Assembly (NCBI GenBank): GCA_963971305.1
Contig: OZ020306.1
Location: 61,044,686 to 61,108,685, forward strand
Reading direction: 5' to 3'
DNA: 64,000 bases
Source of the DNA: Arcuatula senhousia
Lineage: Eukaryota; Mollusca; Bivalvia; Mytilida; Mytilidae
Shown here: positions 10,401-23,800 of the stretch, in pieces
Layout: the number at the start of each line of letters is the position of its first letter
Numbering within the stretch: position 1 is the first letter of the stretch
The notes under the pieces: generated by a model
Told to the model about the DNA's origin: nothing
Databases searched by the model: none
What the model saw: only the letters and a program-made list of their open reading frames with translations
Translations under genes and position numbers: made by a program

Positions 10401-13400
10401 AATCGTTCTGATCAAATTTTAAAATAGTACGTGCACATCTACATTATGTCACAAAGATTGTGTGTAAGTTTCATGAAAATCATTCAAGGGGTTTAGGAGA
10501 TAAGAGATAGGCACCCCCGTGTAGTCGAATGGCTAAGTCCATGTTTTGCTAGGGGAAACCCCAAAAATCATTCTGATCAAATTTTAAAATAGTAGTTACA
10601 CATTTACATTATCCCACAAAGATTCTGTGTAAGTTTCATGACAATCCATCAAGGGGTTTAGGACGAGTTGTGGATAAGAGAAGGGTACCCCCATGTAGTC
10701 GAATGCCTAAGTCCATGTTTTGCTATGGAAAATCCATAAAATCATTCTGATCAAATTTTAAAATAGTAGGTACACATCTACATTATGTCACAAAGATTGT
10801 GTGTAAGTTTCATTAAAATCCATCAAGGGGTTTAGGAGGAGTTGCGGATAAGAGATGGGCACCCCCATGTAGCCGAATGGCTTAGTCCATGTTTTGCTAT
10901 GTGAAACCCCAAAAATCATTCTGATCAAATTTTAAAATAGTAGGTGCACATCTACATTATGTCACAAAGATTGTGTGTAAGTGTCATGAAAATCCATCAA
11001 GGGGTTTAGGAGGAGTTGCAGATAAGAGATGGGTACCCCCATGTAGTCGAATGGCTAAGTCCATGTTTTGCTATGGGAAACCCAGAAAATCGTTCTGATC
11101 AAATTTTAAAATAGAACGTGCACATCTACATTATGTCACAAAGATTGTATAAGTTTCATGAAAATCCATCAAGGGGTTTAGGAGATAAGAGATAGGCAGC
11201 CCCGTGTAGCCGAATGGCTAAGTCCATGTTTTGCTAGGGGAAACCCCAAAAATCATTCTGATCAAATTTTAAAATAGTAGTTACACATTTACATTATCCC
11301 ACAAAGATTCTGTGTAAGTTTCATGACAATCCATCAAGGGGTTTAGGACGAGTTGTGGATGAGAGAAGGGTACCTCCATGTAGTCGAATGCCTAAGTCCA
11401 TGTTTTGCTATGGAAAATCCATTAAATCGTTCTGATCAAATTTTAAAATACTACGTGCACATCTACATTATGTCACAAAGATTGTGTGTAAGTTTCATGA
11501 AAATCCATCAAGGGGTTTAGGAGATAAGAGATAGGCACCCCCGTGTAGCCGAATGGCTAAGTCCATGTTTTGCTAGGGGAAACCCCAAAAATCATTCTGA
11601 TCAAATTTTAAAATAGTAGTTACACATTTACATTATCCCACAAAGATTCTGTGTAAGTTTCATGACAATCCATCAAGGGGTTTAGGACGAGTTGTGGATG
11701 AGAGAAGGGTACCCCCGTGTAGCCGAATGGCTAAGTCCATGTTTTGCTAGGGGAAACCCCAAAAATCATTCTGATCAAATTTTAAAATAGTAGTTACACA
11801 TCTACATTATCCCACAAAGATTCTGTGTAAGTTTCATGACAATCCATCAAGGGGTTTAGGACGAGTTGTGGATAAGAGAAGGGTACCCCCATGTAGTCGA
11901 ATGCCTAAGTCCATGTTTTGCTATGGAAAATCCATTAAATCGTTCTGATCAAATTTTAAAATAGTACGTGCACATCTACATTATGTCACAAAGATTGTGT
12001 GTAAGTTTCATGAAAATCCATCAAGGGGTTTAGGAGATAAGAGATAGGCACCCCCGTGTAGCCGAATGGCTAAGTCCATGTTTTGCTAGGGGAAACCCCA
12101 AAAATCATTCTGATCAAATTTTAAAATAGTAGTTACACATTTACATTATCCCACAAAGATTCTGTGTAAGTTTCATGACAATCCATCAAGGGGTTTAGGA
12201 CGAATTGTGGATAAGAGAAGGGTACCCCCATGTAGTCGAATGCCTAAGTCCATGTTTTGCTATGGGAAACCCTGAAAATCGTTCTGATCAAATTTTAAAA
12301 TAGTAGGTGCACATCTACATTATGTCACAAAGATTGTGTGTAAGTGTCATGAAAATCCATCAAGGGGTTTAGAAGGAGTTGCAGATAAGAGATGGGTACC
12401 CCCATGTAGTCGAATGGCTAATTCCATGTTTTGCTATGGGAATTCCAGAAAATCGTTCTGATCAAATTTTAAAATAGTACGTGCACATCTACATTATGTC
12501 ACAAAGATTGTGTGTAAGTTTCATGAAAATCATTCAAGGGGTTTAGGAGATAAGAGATAGGCACCCCCGTGTAGTCGAATGGCTAAGTCCATGTTTTGCT
12601 AGGGGAAACCCCAAAAATCATTCTGATCAAATTTTAAAATAGTAGTTACACATTTACATTATCCCACAAAGATTCTGTGTAAGTTTCATGACAATCCATC
12701 AAGGGGTTTAGGACGAGTTGTGGATAAGAGAAGGGTACCCCCATGTAGTCGAATGCCTAAGTCCATGTTTTGCTATGGAAAATCCATAAAATCATTCTGA
12801 TCAAATTTTAGAATAGTAGGTACACATCTACATTATGTCACAAAGATTGTGTGTAAGTTTCATTAAAATCCATCAAGGGGTTTAGGAGGAGTTGCGGATA
12901 AGAGATGGGCACCCCCATGTAGCCGAATGGCTAAGTCCATGTTTTGCTATGTGAAACCCCAAAAATCATTCTGATCAAATTTTAAAATAGTAGGTGCACA
13001 TCTACATTATGTCACAAAGATTGTGTGTAAGTGTCATGAAAATCCATCAAGGGGTTTAGGAGGAGTTGCAGATAAGAGATGGGTACCCCCATGTAGTCGA
13101 ATGGCTAAGTCCATGTTTTGCTATGGGAAACCCAGAAAATCGTTCTGATCAAATTTTAAAATAGTACGTGCACATCTACATTATGTCACAAAGATTGTAT
13201 AAGTTTCATGAAAATCCATCAAGGGGTTTAGGAGATAAGAGATAGGCACCCCCGTGTAGCCGAATGGCTAAGTTCATGTTTTGCTAGGGGAAACCCCAAA
13301 AATCATTCTGATCAAATTTTAAAATAGTAGTTACACATTTACATTATCCCACAAAGATTCTGTGTAAGTTTCATGACAATCCATCAAGGGGTTTAGGACG

Positions 13401-15600
13401 AGTTGTGGATAAGAGAAGGGTACCTCCATGTAGTCGAATGCCTAAGTCCATGTTTTGCTATGGAAAATCCATTAAATCGTTCTGATCAAATTTTAAAATA
13501 CTACGTGCACATCTACATTATGTCACAAAGATTGTGTGTAAGTTTCACGAAAATCCATCGAGGGGTTTAGGAGATAAGAGATAGGCACCCCCGTGTAGCC
13601 GAATGGCTAAGTCCATGTTTTGCTAGGGGAAACCCCAAAAATCATTCTGATCAAATTTTAAAATAGTAGTTACACATTTACATTATCCCACAAAGATTCT
13701 GTGTAAGTTTCATGACAATCCATCAAGGGGTTTAGGACGAGTTGTGGATGAGAGAAGGGTACCCCCGTGTAGCCGAATGGCTAAGTCCATGTTTTGCTAG
13801 GGGAAACCCCAAAAATCATTCTGATCAAATTTTAAAATAGTAGTTACACATCTACATTATCCCACAAAGATTCTGTGTAAGTTTCATGACAATCCATCAA
13901 GGGGTTTAGGACGAGTTGTGGATAAGAGAAGGGTACCCCCATGTAGTCGAATGCCTAAGTCCATGTTTTGCTATGGAAAATCCATTAAATCGTTCTGATC
14001 AAATTTTAAAATAGTACGTGCACATCTACATTATGTCACAAAGATTGTGTGTAAGTTTCATGAAAATCATTCAAGGGGTTTAGGAGATAAGAGATAGGCA
14101 CCCCCGTGTAGTCGAATGGCTAAGTCCATGTTTTGCTAGGGGAAACCCCAAAAATCATTCTGATCAAATTTTAAAATAGTAGTTACACATTTACATTATC
14201 CCACAAAGATTCTGTGTAAGTTTCATGACAATCCATCAAGGGGTTTAGGACGAGTTGTGGATAAGAGAAGGGTACCCCCATGTAGTCGAATGCCTAAGTC
14301 CATGTTTTGCTATGGAAAATCCATAAAATCATTCTGATCAAATTTTAAAATAGTAGGTACACATCTACATTATGTCACAAAGATTGTGTGTAAGTTTCAT
14401 TAAAATCCATCAAGGGGTTTAGGAGGAGTTGCGGATAAGAGATGGGCACCCCCATGTAGCCGAATGGCTAAGTCCATGTTTTGCTATGTGAAACCCCAAA
14501 AATCATTCTGATCAAATTTTAAAATAGTAGGTGCACATCTACATTATGTCACAAAGATTGTGTGTAAGTGTCATGAAAATCCATCAAGGGGTTTAGGAGG
14601 AGTTGCAGATAAGAGATGGGTACCCCCATGTAGTCGAATGGCTAAGTCCATGTTTTGCTATGGGAAACCCAGAAAATCGTTCTGATCAAATTTTAAAATA
14701 GTACGTGCACATCTACATTATGTCACAAAGATTGTATAAGTTTCATGAAAATCCATCAAGGGGTTTAGGAGATAAGAGATAGGCACCCCCGTGTAGCCGA
14801 ATGGCTAAGTTCATGTTTTGCTAGGGGAAACCCCAAAAATCATTCTGATCAAATTTTAAAATAGTAGTTACACATTTACATTATCCCACAAAGATTCTGT
14901 GTAAGTTTCATGACAATCCATCAAGGGGTTTAGGACGAGTTGTGGATAAGAGAAGGGTACCTCCATGTAGTCGAATGCCTAAGTCCATGTTTTGCTATGG
15001 AAAATCCATTAAATCGTTCTGATCAAATTTTAAAATACTACGTGCACATCTACATTATGTCACAAAGATTGTGTGTAAGTTTCATGAAAATCCATCGAGG
15101 GGTTTAGGAGATAAGAGATAGGCACCCCCGTGTAGCCGAATGGCTAAGTCCATGTTTTGCTAGGGGAAACCCCAAAAATCATTCTGATCAAATTTTAAAA
15201 TAGTAGTTACACATTTACATTATCCCACAAAGATTCTGTGTAAGTTTCATGACAATCCATCAAGGGGTTTAGGACGAGTTGTGGATGAGAGAAGGGTACC
15301 CCCGTGTAGCCGAATGGCTAAGTCCATGTTTTGCTAGGGGAAACCCCAAAAATCATTCTGATCAAATTTTAAAATAGTAGTTACACATCTACATTATCCC
15401 ACAAAGATTCTGTGTAAGTTTCATGACAATCCATCAAGGGGTTTAGGACGAGTTGTGGATAAGAGAAGGGTACCCCCATGTAGTCGAATGCCTAAGTCCA
15501 TGTTTTGCTATGGAAAATCCATTAAATCGTTCTGATCAAATTTTAAAATAGTACGTGCACATCTACATTATGTCACAAAGATTGTGTGTAAGTTTCATGA
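4496..15600. repeat. Satellite subregion with overlapping 1.5-3.1 kb duplications
   Basis: A rare variant, in which the usual CCATCAAGG reads CATTCAAGG, occurs at 4496, 7573, 10481, 12531 and 14068. The offsets are 3077, 2908, 2050 and 1537 bases, close to 18, 17, 12 and 9 monomers. Neighbouring variants follow in the same order after each mark: a TAATTCC monomer before the first four, and the TATTATTATGGG monomers near 6612 and 9520. The segments are therefore successive duplications of different lengths, not independent drift. The end coordinate is approximate. Confidence 0.75.
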
Positions 15601-17889
15601 AAATCCATCAAGGGGTTTAGGAGATAAGAGATAGGCACCCCCGTGTAGCCGAATGGCTGTCCATGTTTTGCTAGGGGAAACCCCAAAAATCATTCTGATC
15701 AAATTTTAAAATAGTAGTTACACATTTACATTATCCCACAAAGATTCTGTGTAAGTTTCATGACAATCCATCAAGGGGTTTAGGACGAGTTGTGGATGAG
15801 AGAAGGGTACCCCCATGTAGTCGAATGCCTAAGTCCATGTTTTGCTATGGGAAATCCATAAAATCATTATGATCAAATTTTAAAATAGTAGTTACACATG
15901 TACATTATCCCACAAAGATTCTGTGTAAGTTTCATGACAATCCATCAAGGGGTTTAGGACGAGTTGTGGATAAGAGAAGGGTACCCCCATGTAGTCGAAT
16001 GCCTAAGTCCATGTTTTGCTATGGAAAATCCATTAAATCGTTCTGATCAAATTTTAAAATTGTACGTGCACATCTACATTATGTCACAAAGATTGTGTGT
16101 AAGTTTCATGAAAATCCATCAAGGGGTTTAGGAGGAGTTGCAGATAAGAGATGGGCAACCCCATGTAGTCGAATGGCTGAGTCCATGTATTATTATGGGA
16201 AACCCCAAAATCATTCTGATCAAACTTTCAAGTAGTAGGTGTACATCTACATTATGTCACAAACATTGTGTGTAAGTTTCATGAAAATCCATCAAGGGGT
16301 TTAGGAGATAAGAGATAGGCACCCCCGTGTAGCCGAATGGCTAAGTCCATGTTTTGCTAGGGGAAACCCCAAAAATCATTCTGATCAAATTTTAAAATAG
16401 TAGTTACACATTTACATTATCCCACAAAGATTCTGTGTAAGTTTCATGACAATCCATCAAGGGGTTTAGGACGAGTTGTGGATAAGAGAAGGGTACCCCT
16501 ATGTAGTCGAAAGCCTAAGTCCATGTTTTGCTATGGAAAATCCATAAAACCATTCTGATCAAATTTTAAAATAGTAGGTACACATCTACATTATGTCACA
16601 AAGATTGTGTGTAAGTTTCATTAAAATCCATCAAGGGGTTTAGGAGGAGTTGCGGATAAGAGATGGGCACCCCCATGTAGCCGAATGGCTAAGTCCATGT
16701 TTTGCTATGTGAAACCCCAAAAATCATTCTGATCAAATTTTAAAATAGTAGTTACACATTAACATTATCCCACAAAGATTCTGTGTAAGTTTCATGACAA
16801 TCCATCAAGGGGTTTAGGAGGAGTTGCGGATAAGAGATGGGCACCCCCATGTAGCCGAATGGCTAAGTCCATGTTTTGCTATGTAAAACCCCAAAAATCA
16901 TTCTGATCAAATTTTAAAATAGTAGGTGCACATCTACATTATGTCACAAAGATTGTGTGTAAGTGTCATGAAAATCCATCAAGGGGTTTAGGAGGAGTTG
17001 CAGATAAGAGATGGGTACCCCCATGTAGTCGAATGGCTAAGTCCATGTTTTGCTATGGGAAACCAAGAAAATCGTTCTGATCAAATTTTAAAATAGTACG
17101 TGCACATCTACATTATGTCACAAAGATTGTGTATAAGTTTCATGAAAATCCATCAAGGGGTTTAGGAGATAAGAGATAGGCACCCCCGTGTAGCCGAATG
17201 GCTAAGTCCATGTTTTGCTAGGGGAAACCCGAAAAATCATTCTGATCAAATTTTAAAATAGTAGTTACACATTTACATTATCCCACATAGAGTCTGTGTA
17301 AGTTTCATGACAATCCATCAAGGGGTTTAGGACGAGTTGTGGATAAGAGAAGGGTACATCCATGTAGTCGAATGCCTAAGTCCATGTTTTGCTATGGAAA
17401 ATCCATTAAATCGTTCTGATCAAATTTTAAAATAGTACGTGCACATCTACATTATGTCACAAAGATTGTGTGTAAGTTTCATGAAAATCCATCAAGGGGT
17501 TTAGGAGATAAGAGATAGGCACCCCCGTGTAGCCGAATGGCTAAGTCCATGTTTTGCTAGGGGAAACCCCAAAAATCATTCTGATCAAATTTTAGAATAG
17601 TAGTTACACATTTACATTATCCCACAAAGATTCTGTGTAAGTTTCATGACAATCCATCAAGGGGTTTAGGACGAGTTGTGGATAAGAGAAGGGTACCCCC
17701 ATGTAGTCGAATGCATAAGTCCATGTTTTGCTATGGAAAATCCATTAAATCATTCTGATCAAATTTTAAAATAGTAGGTGCACATCTACATTATCCCACA
17801 AAGATTCTGTGTAAGTTTCATGACAATCCATCAAGGGGTTTAGGAGGAGTTGCGGATAAGAGATGGGCACCCCCATGTAGCCGAATGGC

Positions 17890-20800
17890 TAAGTCCATGT
17901 TTTGCTATGTGAAACCCCAAAAATCATTCTGATCAAATTTTAAAATAGTAGGTGCACATCTACATTATGTCACAAAGATTGTGTGTAAGTGTCATGAAAA
18001 TCCATCAAGGGGTTTAGGAGGAGTTGCAGATAAGAGATGGGTACCCCCATGTAGTCGAATGGCTGAGTCCATGTATTAGAATGGGAAACCCCAAAATCAT
18101 TCTGATCAAACTTTCAAATAGTAGGTGCACATCTACATTATGTCACAAACATTGTGTGTAAGTTTCATGAAAATCCATCAAGGGGTTTAGGAGATAAGAG
18201 ATAGGCACCCCGTGTAGCCGAATGGCTAAGTCCATGTTTTGCTAGGGGAAACCCCAAAAATCATTCTGATCAAATTTTAAAATAGTAGTTACACATGAAC
18301 ATTATCCCACAAAGATTCTGTGTAAGTTTCATGACAATCCATCAAGGGGTTTAGGACGAATTGTGGATAAGAGAAGGGTACCCCCATGTAGTCGAATGCC
18401 TAAGTCCATGTTTTGCTATGGGAAATCCATAAAATCATTCTGATCAAATTTTGAAATAGTAGGTACACATCTACATTATGTCACAAAGATTGTGTGTAAG
18501 TTTCATGAAAATCCATCAAGGGGTTTAGGAGAATGCAGATAAGAGATGGGCAACCCCATGTAGCCGAATGTCTGAGTCCATGTATTATTATGGGAATCCC
18601 CAAAATCATTCTGATAAAACTTGCAAATAGTAGGTGCACATCTACATTATGTCACAAACATTGTGTGTAAGTTTCATGAAAATCCATCAAGGGGTTTAGG
18701 AGATAAGAGATAGGCACCCCCGTGTAGCCGAATGGCTAAGTCCATGTTTTGCTAGGGGAAACCCCAAAAATCATTCTGATCAAATTTTAAAATAGTAGTT
18801 ACACATCTACATTATCCCACAAAGATTCTGTGTAAAAGTTTCATGACAATCCATCAAGGGGTTTAGGACGAGTTGTGGATAAGAGAAGGGTACCCCCATG
18901 TAGTCGAATGCCTAAGTCCATGTTTTGCTATGGGAAATCCATAAAATCATTCTGATCAAATTTTAAAATAGTAGGTGCACATCCACATTATGTCACAAAG
19001 ATTGTGTGTAAGTTTCATTAAAATCCATCAAGGGGTTTAGGAGGAGTTGCGGATAAGAGATGGGCACCCCCATGTAGCCGAATGGCTAAGTCCATGTTTT
19101 GCTATGTGAAACCCCAAAAATCATTCTGATCAAATTTTAAAATAGTAGGTGCACATCTACATTATGTCACAAAGATTGTGTGTAAGTGTCATGAAAATCC
19201 ATCAAGGGGTTTAGGAGGAGTTGCAGATAAGAGATGGGTACCCCCATGTAGTCGAATGGCTAAGTCCATGTTTTGCTATGGGAAACCAAGAAAATCGTTC
19301 TGATCAAATTTTAAAATAGTACGTGCACATCTACATTATCCCACAAAGATTCTGTGTAAGTTTCATGACAATCCATCAAGGGGTTTAGGAGGAGTTGCGG
19401 ATAAGAGATGGGCACCCCCATGTAGCCGAATGGCTAAGTCCATGTTTTGCTATGTGAAACCCCAAAAATCACTTGATCAAATTTTAAAATAGTAGGTGCA
19501 CATCTACATTATGTCACAAAGATTGTGTGTAAGTGTCATGAAAATCCATCAAGGGGTTTAGGAGGAGTTGCAGATAAGAGATGGGTACCCCCATGTAGTC
19601 GAATGGCTGAGTCCATGTATTAGAATGGGAAACCCCAAAATCATTCTGATCAAACTTTCAAATAGTAGGTGCACATCTACATTATGTCACAAACATTGTG
19701 TGTAAGTTTCATGAAAATCCATCAAGGGGTTTAGGAGATAAGAGATAGGCACCCCGTGTAGCCGAATGGCTAAGTCCATGTTTTGCTAGGGGAAACCCCA
19801 AAAATCATTCTGATCAAATTTTAAAATAGTAGTTACACATGAACATTATCCCACAAAGATTCTGTGTAAGTTTCATGACAATCCATCAAGGGGTTTAGGA
19901 CGAATTGTGGATAAGAGAAGGGTACCCCCATGTAGTCGAATGCCTAAGTCCATGTTTTGCTATGGGAAATCCATAAAATCATTCTGATCAAATTTTGAAA
20001 TAGTAGGTACACATCTACATTATGTCACAAAGATTGTGTGTAAGTTTCATGAAATCCATCAAGGGGTTTAGGAGAATGCAGATAAGAGATGGGCAACCCC
20101 ATGTAGCCGAATGGCTGAGTCCATGTATTATTATGGGAATCCCCAAAATCATTCTGATAAAACTTGCAAATAGTAGGTGCACATCTACATTATGTCACAA
20201 ACATTGTGTGTAAGTTTCATGAAAATCCATCAAGGGGTTTAGGAGATAAGAGATAGGCACCCCCGTGTAGCCGAAGGGCTAAGTCCATGTTTTGCTAGGG
20301 GAAACCCCAAAAATCATTCTGATCAAATTTTAAAATAGTAGTTACACATCTACATTATCCCACAAAGATTCTGTGTAAAAGTTTCATGACAATCCATCAA
20401 GGGGTTTAGGACGAGTTGTGGATAAGAGAAGGGTACCCCCATGTAGTCGAATGCCTAAGTCCATGTTTTGCTATGGGAAATCCATAAAATCATTCTGATC
20501 AAATTTTAAAATAGTAGGTGCACATCCACATTATGTCACAAAGATTGTGTGTAAGTTTCATTAAAATCCATCAAGGGGTTTAGGAGGAGTTGCGGATAAG
20601 AGATGGGCACCCCCATGTAGCCGAATGGCTAAGTCCATGTTTTGCTATGTGAAACCCCAAAAATCATTCTGATCAAATTTTAAAATAGTAGGTGCACATC
20701 TACATTATGTCACAAAGATTGTGTGTAAGTGTCATGAAAATCCATCAAGGGGTTTAGGAGGAGTTGCAGATAAGAGATGGGTACCCCCATGTAGTCGAAT

Positions 20801-23800
20801 GGCTAAGTCCATGTTTTGCTATGGGAAACCAAGAAAATCGTTCTGATCAAATTTTAAAATAGTACGTGCACATCTACATTATGTCACAAAGATTGTGTGT
20901 AAGTTTCATGAAAATCCATCAAGGGGTTTAGGAGATAAGAGATAGGCACCCCCGTGTAGCCGAATGGCTAAGTCCATGTTTTGCTAGGGGAAACCCCAAA
21001 AATCATTCTGATCAAATTTTAAAATAGTAGTTACACATTTACATTATCCCACAAAGATTCTGTGTAAGTTTCATGACAATCCATCAAGGGGTTTAGGACG
21101 AGTTGTGGATAAGAGAATGGTACCCCCATGTAGTCGAATGCCTAAGTCCATGTTTTGCTATGGAAAATCCATTAAATCATTCTGATCAAATTTTAAAATA
21201 GTAGGTACACATCTACATTATGTCACAAACATTGTGTGTAAGTTTCATGAAAATCCATCAAGGGGTTTAAGAGATAAGAGATAGGCACCCCCGTGTAGCC
21301 GAATGGCTGAGTCCATGTATTATTATGGGAAACCCCAAAATCATTCTGATCAAACTTTCAAATAGTAGGTGCACATCTACATTATCCCACAAAGATTCTG
21401 TGTAAGTTTCATGACAATCCATCAAGGGGTTTAGGACGAGTTGTGGATAAGAGAAGGGTACCCCCATGTAGTCGAATGCCTAAGTCCATGTTTTGCTATG
21501 GAAAATCCATTAAATCATTCTGATCAAATTTTAAAATAGTAGGTACACATCTACATTATGTCACAAAGATTGTGTGTAAGTTTCATGAAAATCCATCAAG
21601 GGGTTTAGGAGGAGTTGCAGATAAGAGATGGGCAACCCCATGTAGCCGAATGGCTGAGTCCATGTATTATTATGGGAATCCCCAAAATCATTCTGATAAA
21701 ACTTGCAAATAGTAGGTGCACATCTACATTATGTCACAAACATTGTGTGTAAGTTTCATGAAAATCCATCAAGGGGTTTAGGAGATAAGAGATAGGCACC
21801 CCCGTGTAGCCGAATGGCTAAGTCCATGTTTTGCTATGTGAAACCCCAAAAATCATTCTGATCAAATTTTAAAATAGTAGGTGCACATCTACATTATGTC
21901 ACAAAGATTGTGTGTAAGTGTCATGAAAATCCATCAAGGGGTTTAGGAGGAGTTGCAGATAAGAGATGGGTACCCCCATGTAGTCGAATGGCTGAGTCCA
22001 TGTATTAGAATGGGAAACCCCAAAATCATTCTGATCAAACTTTCAAATAGTAGGTGCACATCTACATTATGTCACAAACATTGTGTGTAAGTTTCATGAA
22101 AATCCATCAAGGGGTTTAGGAGATAAGAGATAGGCACCCCGTGTAGCCGAATGGCTAAGTCCATGTTTTGCTAGGGGAAACCCCAAAAATCATTCTGATC
22201 AAATTTTAAAATAGTAGTTACACATGAACATTATCCCACAAAGATTCTGTGTAAGTTTCATGACAATCCATCAAGGGGTTTAGGACGAATTGTGGATAAG
22301 AGAAGGGTACCCCCATGTAGTCGAATGCCTAAGTCCATGTTTTGCTATGGGAAATCCATAAAATCATTCTGATCAAATTTTGAAATAGTAGGTACACATC
22401 TACATTATGTCACAAAGATTGTGTGTAAGTTTCATGAAAATCCATCAAGGGGTTTAGGAGAATGCAGATAAGAGATGGGCAACCCCATGTAGCCGAATGT
22501 CTGAGTCCATGTATTATTATGGGAATCCCCAAAATCATTCTGATAAAACTTGCAAATAGTAGGTGCACATCTACATTATGTCACAAACATTGTGTGTAAG
22601 TTTCATGAAAATCCATCAAGGGGTTTAGGAGATAAGAGATAGGCACCCCCGTGTAGCCGAATGGCTAAGTCCATGTTTTGCTAGGGGAAACCCCAAAAAT
22701 CATTCTGATCAAATTTTAAAATAGTAGTTACACATCTACATTATCCCACAAAGATTCTGTGTAAAAGTTTCATGACAATCCATCAAGGGGTTTAGGACGA
22801 GTTGTGGATAAGAGAAGGGTACCCCCATGTAGTCGAATGCCTAAGTCCATGTTTTGCTATGGGAAATCCATAAAATCATTCTGATCAAATTTTAAAATAG
22901 TAGGTGCACATCCACATTATGTCACAAAGATTGTGTGTAAGTTTCATTAAAATCCATCAAGGGGTTTAGGAGGAGTTGCGGATAAGAGATGGGCACCCCC
23001 ATGTAGCCGAATGGCTAAGTCCATGTTTTGCTATGTGAAACCCCAAAAATCATTCTGATCAAATTTTAAAATAGTAGGTGCACATCTACATTATGTCACA
23101 AAGATTGTGTGTAAGTGTCATGAAAATCCATCAAGGGGTTTAGGAGGAGTTGCAGATAAGAGATGGGTACCCCCATGTAGTCGAATGGCTAAGTCCATGT
23201 TTTGCTATGGGAAACCAAGAAAATCGTTCTGATCAAATTTTAAAATAGTACGTGCACATCTACATTATCCCACAAAGATTCTGTGTAAGTTTCATGACAA
23301 TCCATCAAGGGGTTTAGGAGGAGTTGCGGATAAGAGATGGGCACCCCCATGTAGCCGAATGGCTAAGTCCATGTTTTGCTATGTGAAACCCCAAAAATCA
23401 TTCTGATCAAATTTTAAAATAGTAGGTGCACATCTACATTATGTCACAAAGATTGTGTGTAAGTGTCATGAAAATCCATCAAGGGGTTTAGGAGGAGTTG
23501 CAGATAAGAGATGGGTACCCCCATGTAGTCGAATGGCTGAGTCCATGTATTAGAATGGGAAACCCCAAAATCATTCTGATCAAACTTTCAAATAGTAGGT
23601 GCACATCTACATTATGTCACAAACATTGTGTGTAAGTTTCATGAAAATCCATCAAGGGGTTTAGGAGATAAGAGATAGGCACCCCGTGTAGCCGAATGGC
23701 TAAGTCCATGTTTTGCTAGGGGAAACCCCAAAAATCATTCTGATCAAATTTTAAAATAGTAGTTACACATGAACATTATCCCACAAAGATTCTGTGTAAG

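Noticed and set aside
20022..20213. A 63-residue ORF repeated identically at 23952-24143, and similar ORFs at 21267-21467 and 39486-39680
   Set aside because: They are chance open frames in satellite monomers. The identical copy exists because the 3930-bp block is duplicated. Most monomers have stops in all frames.
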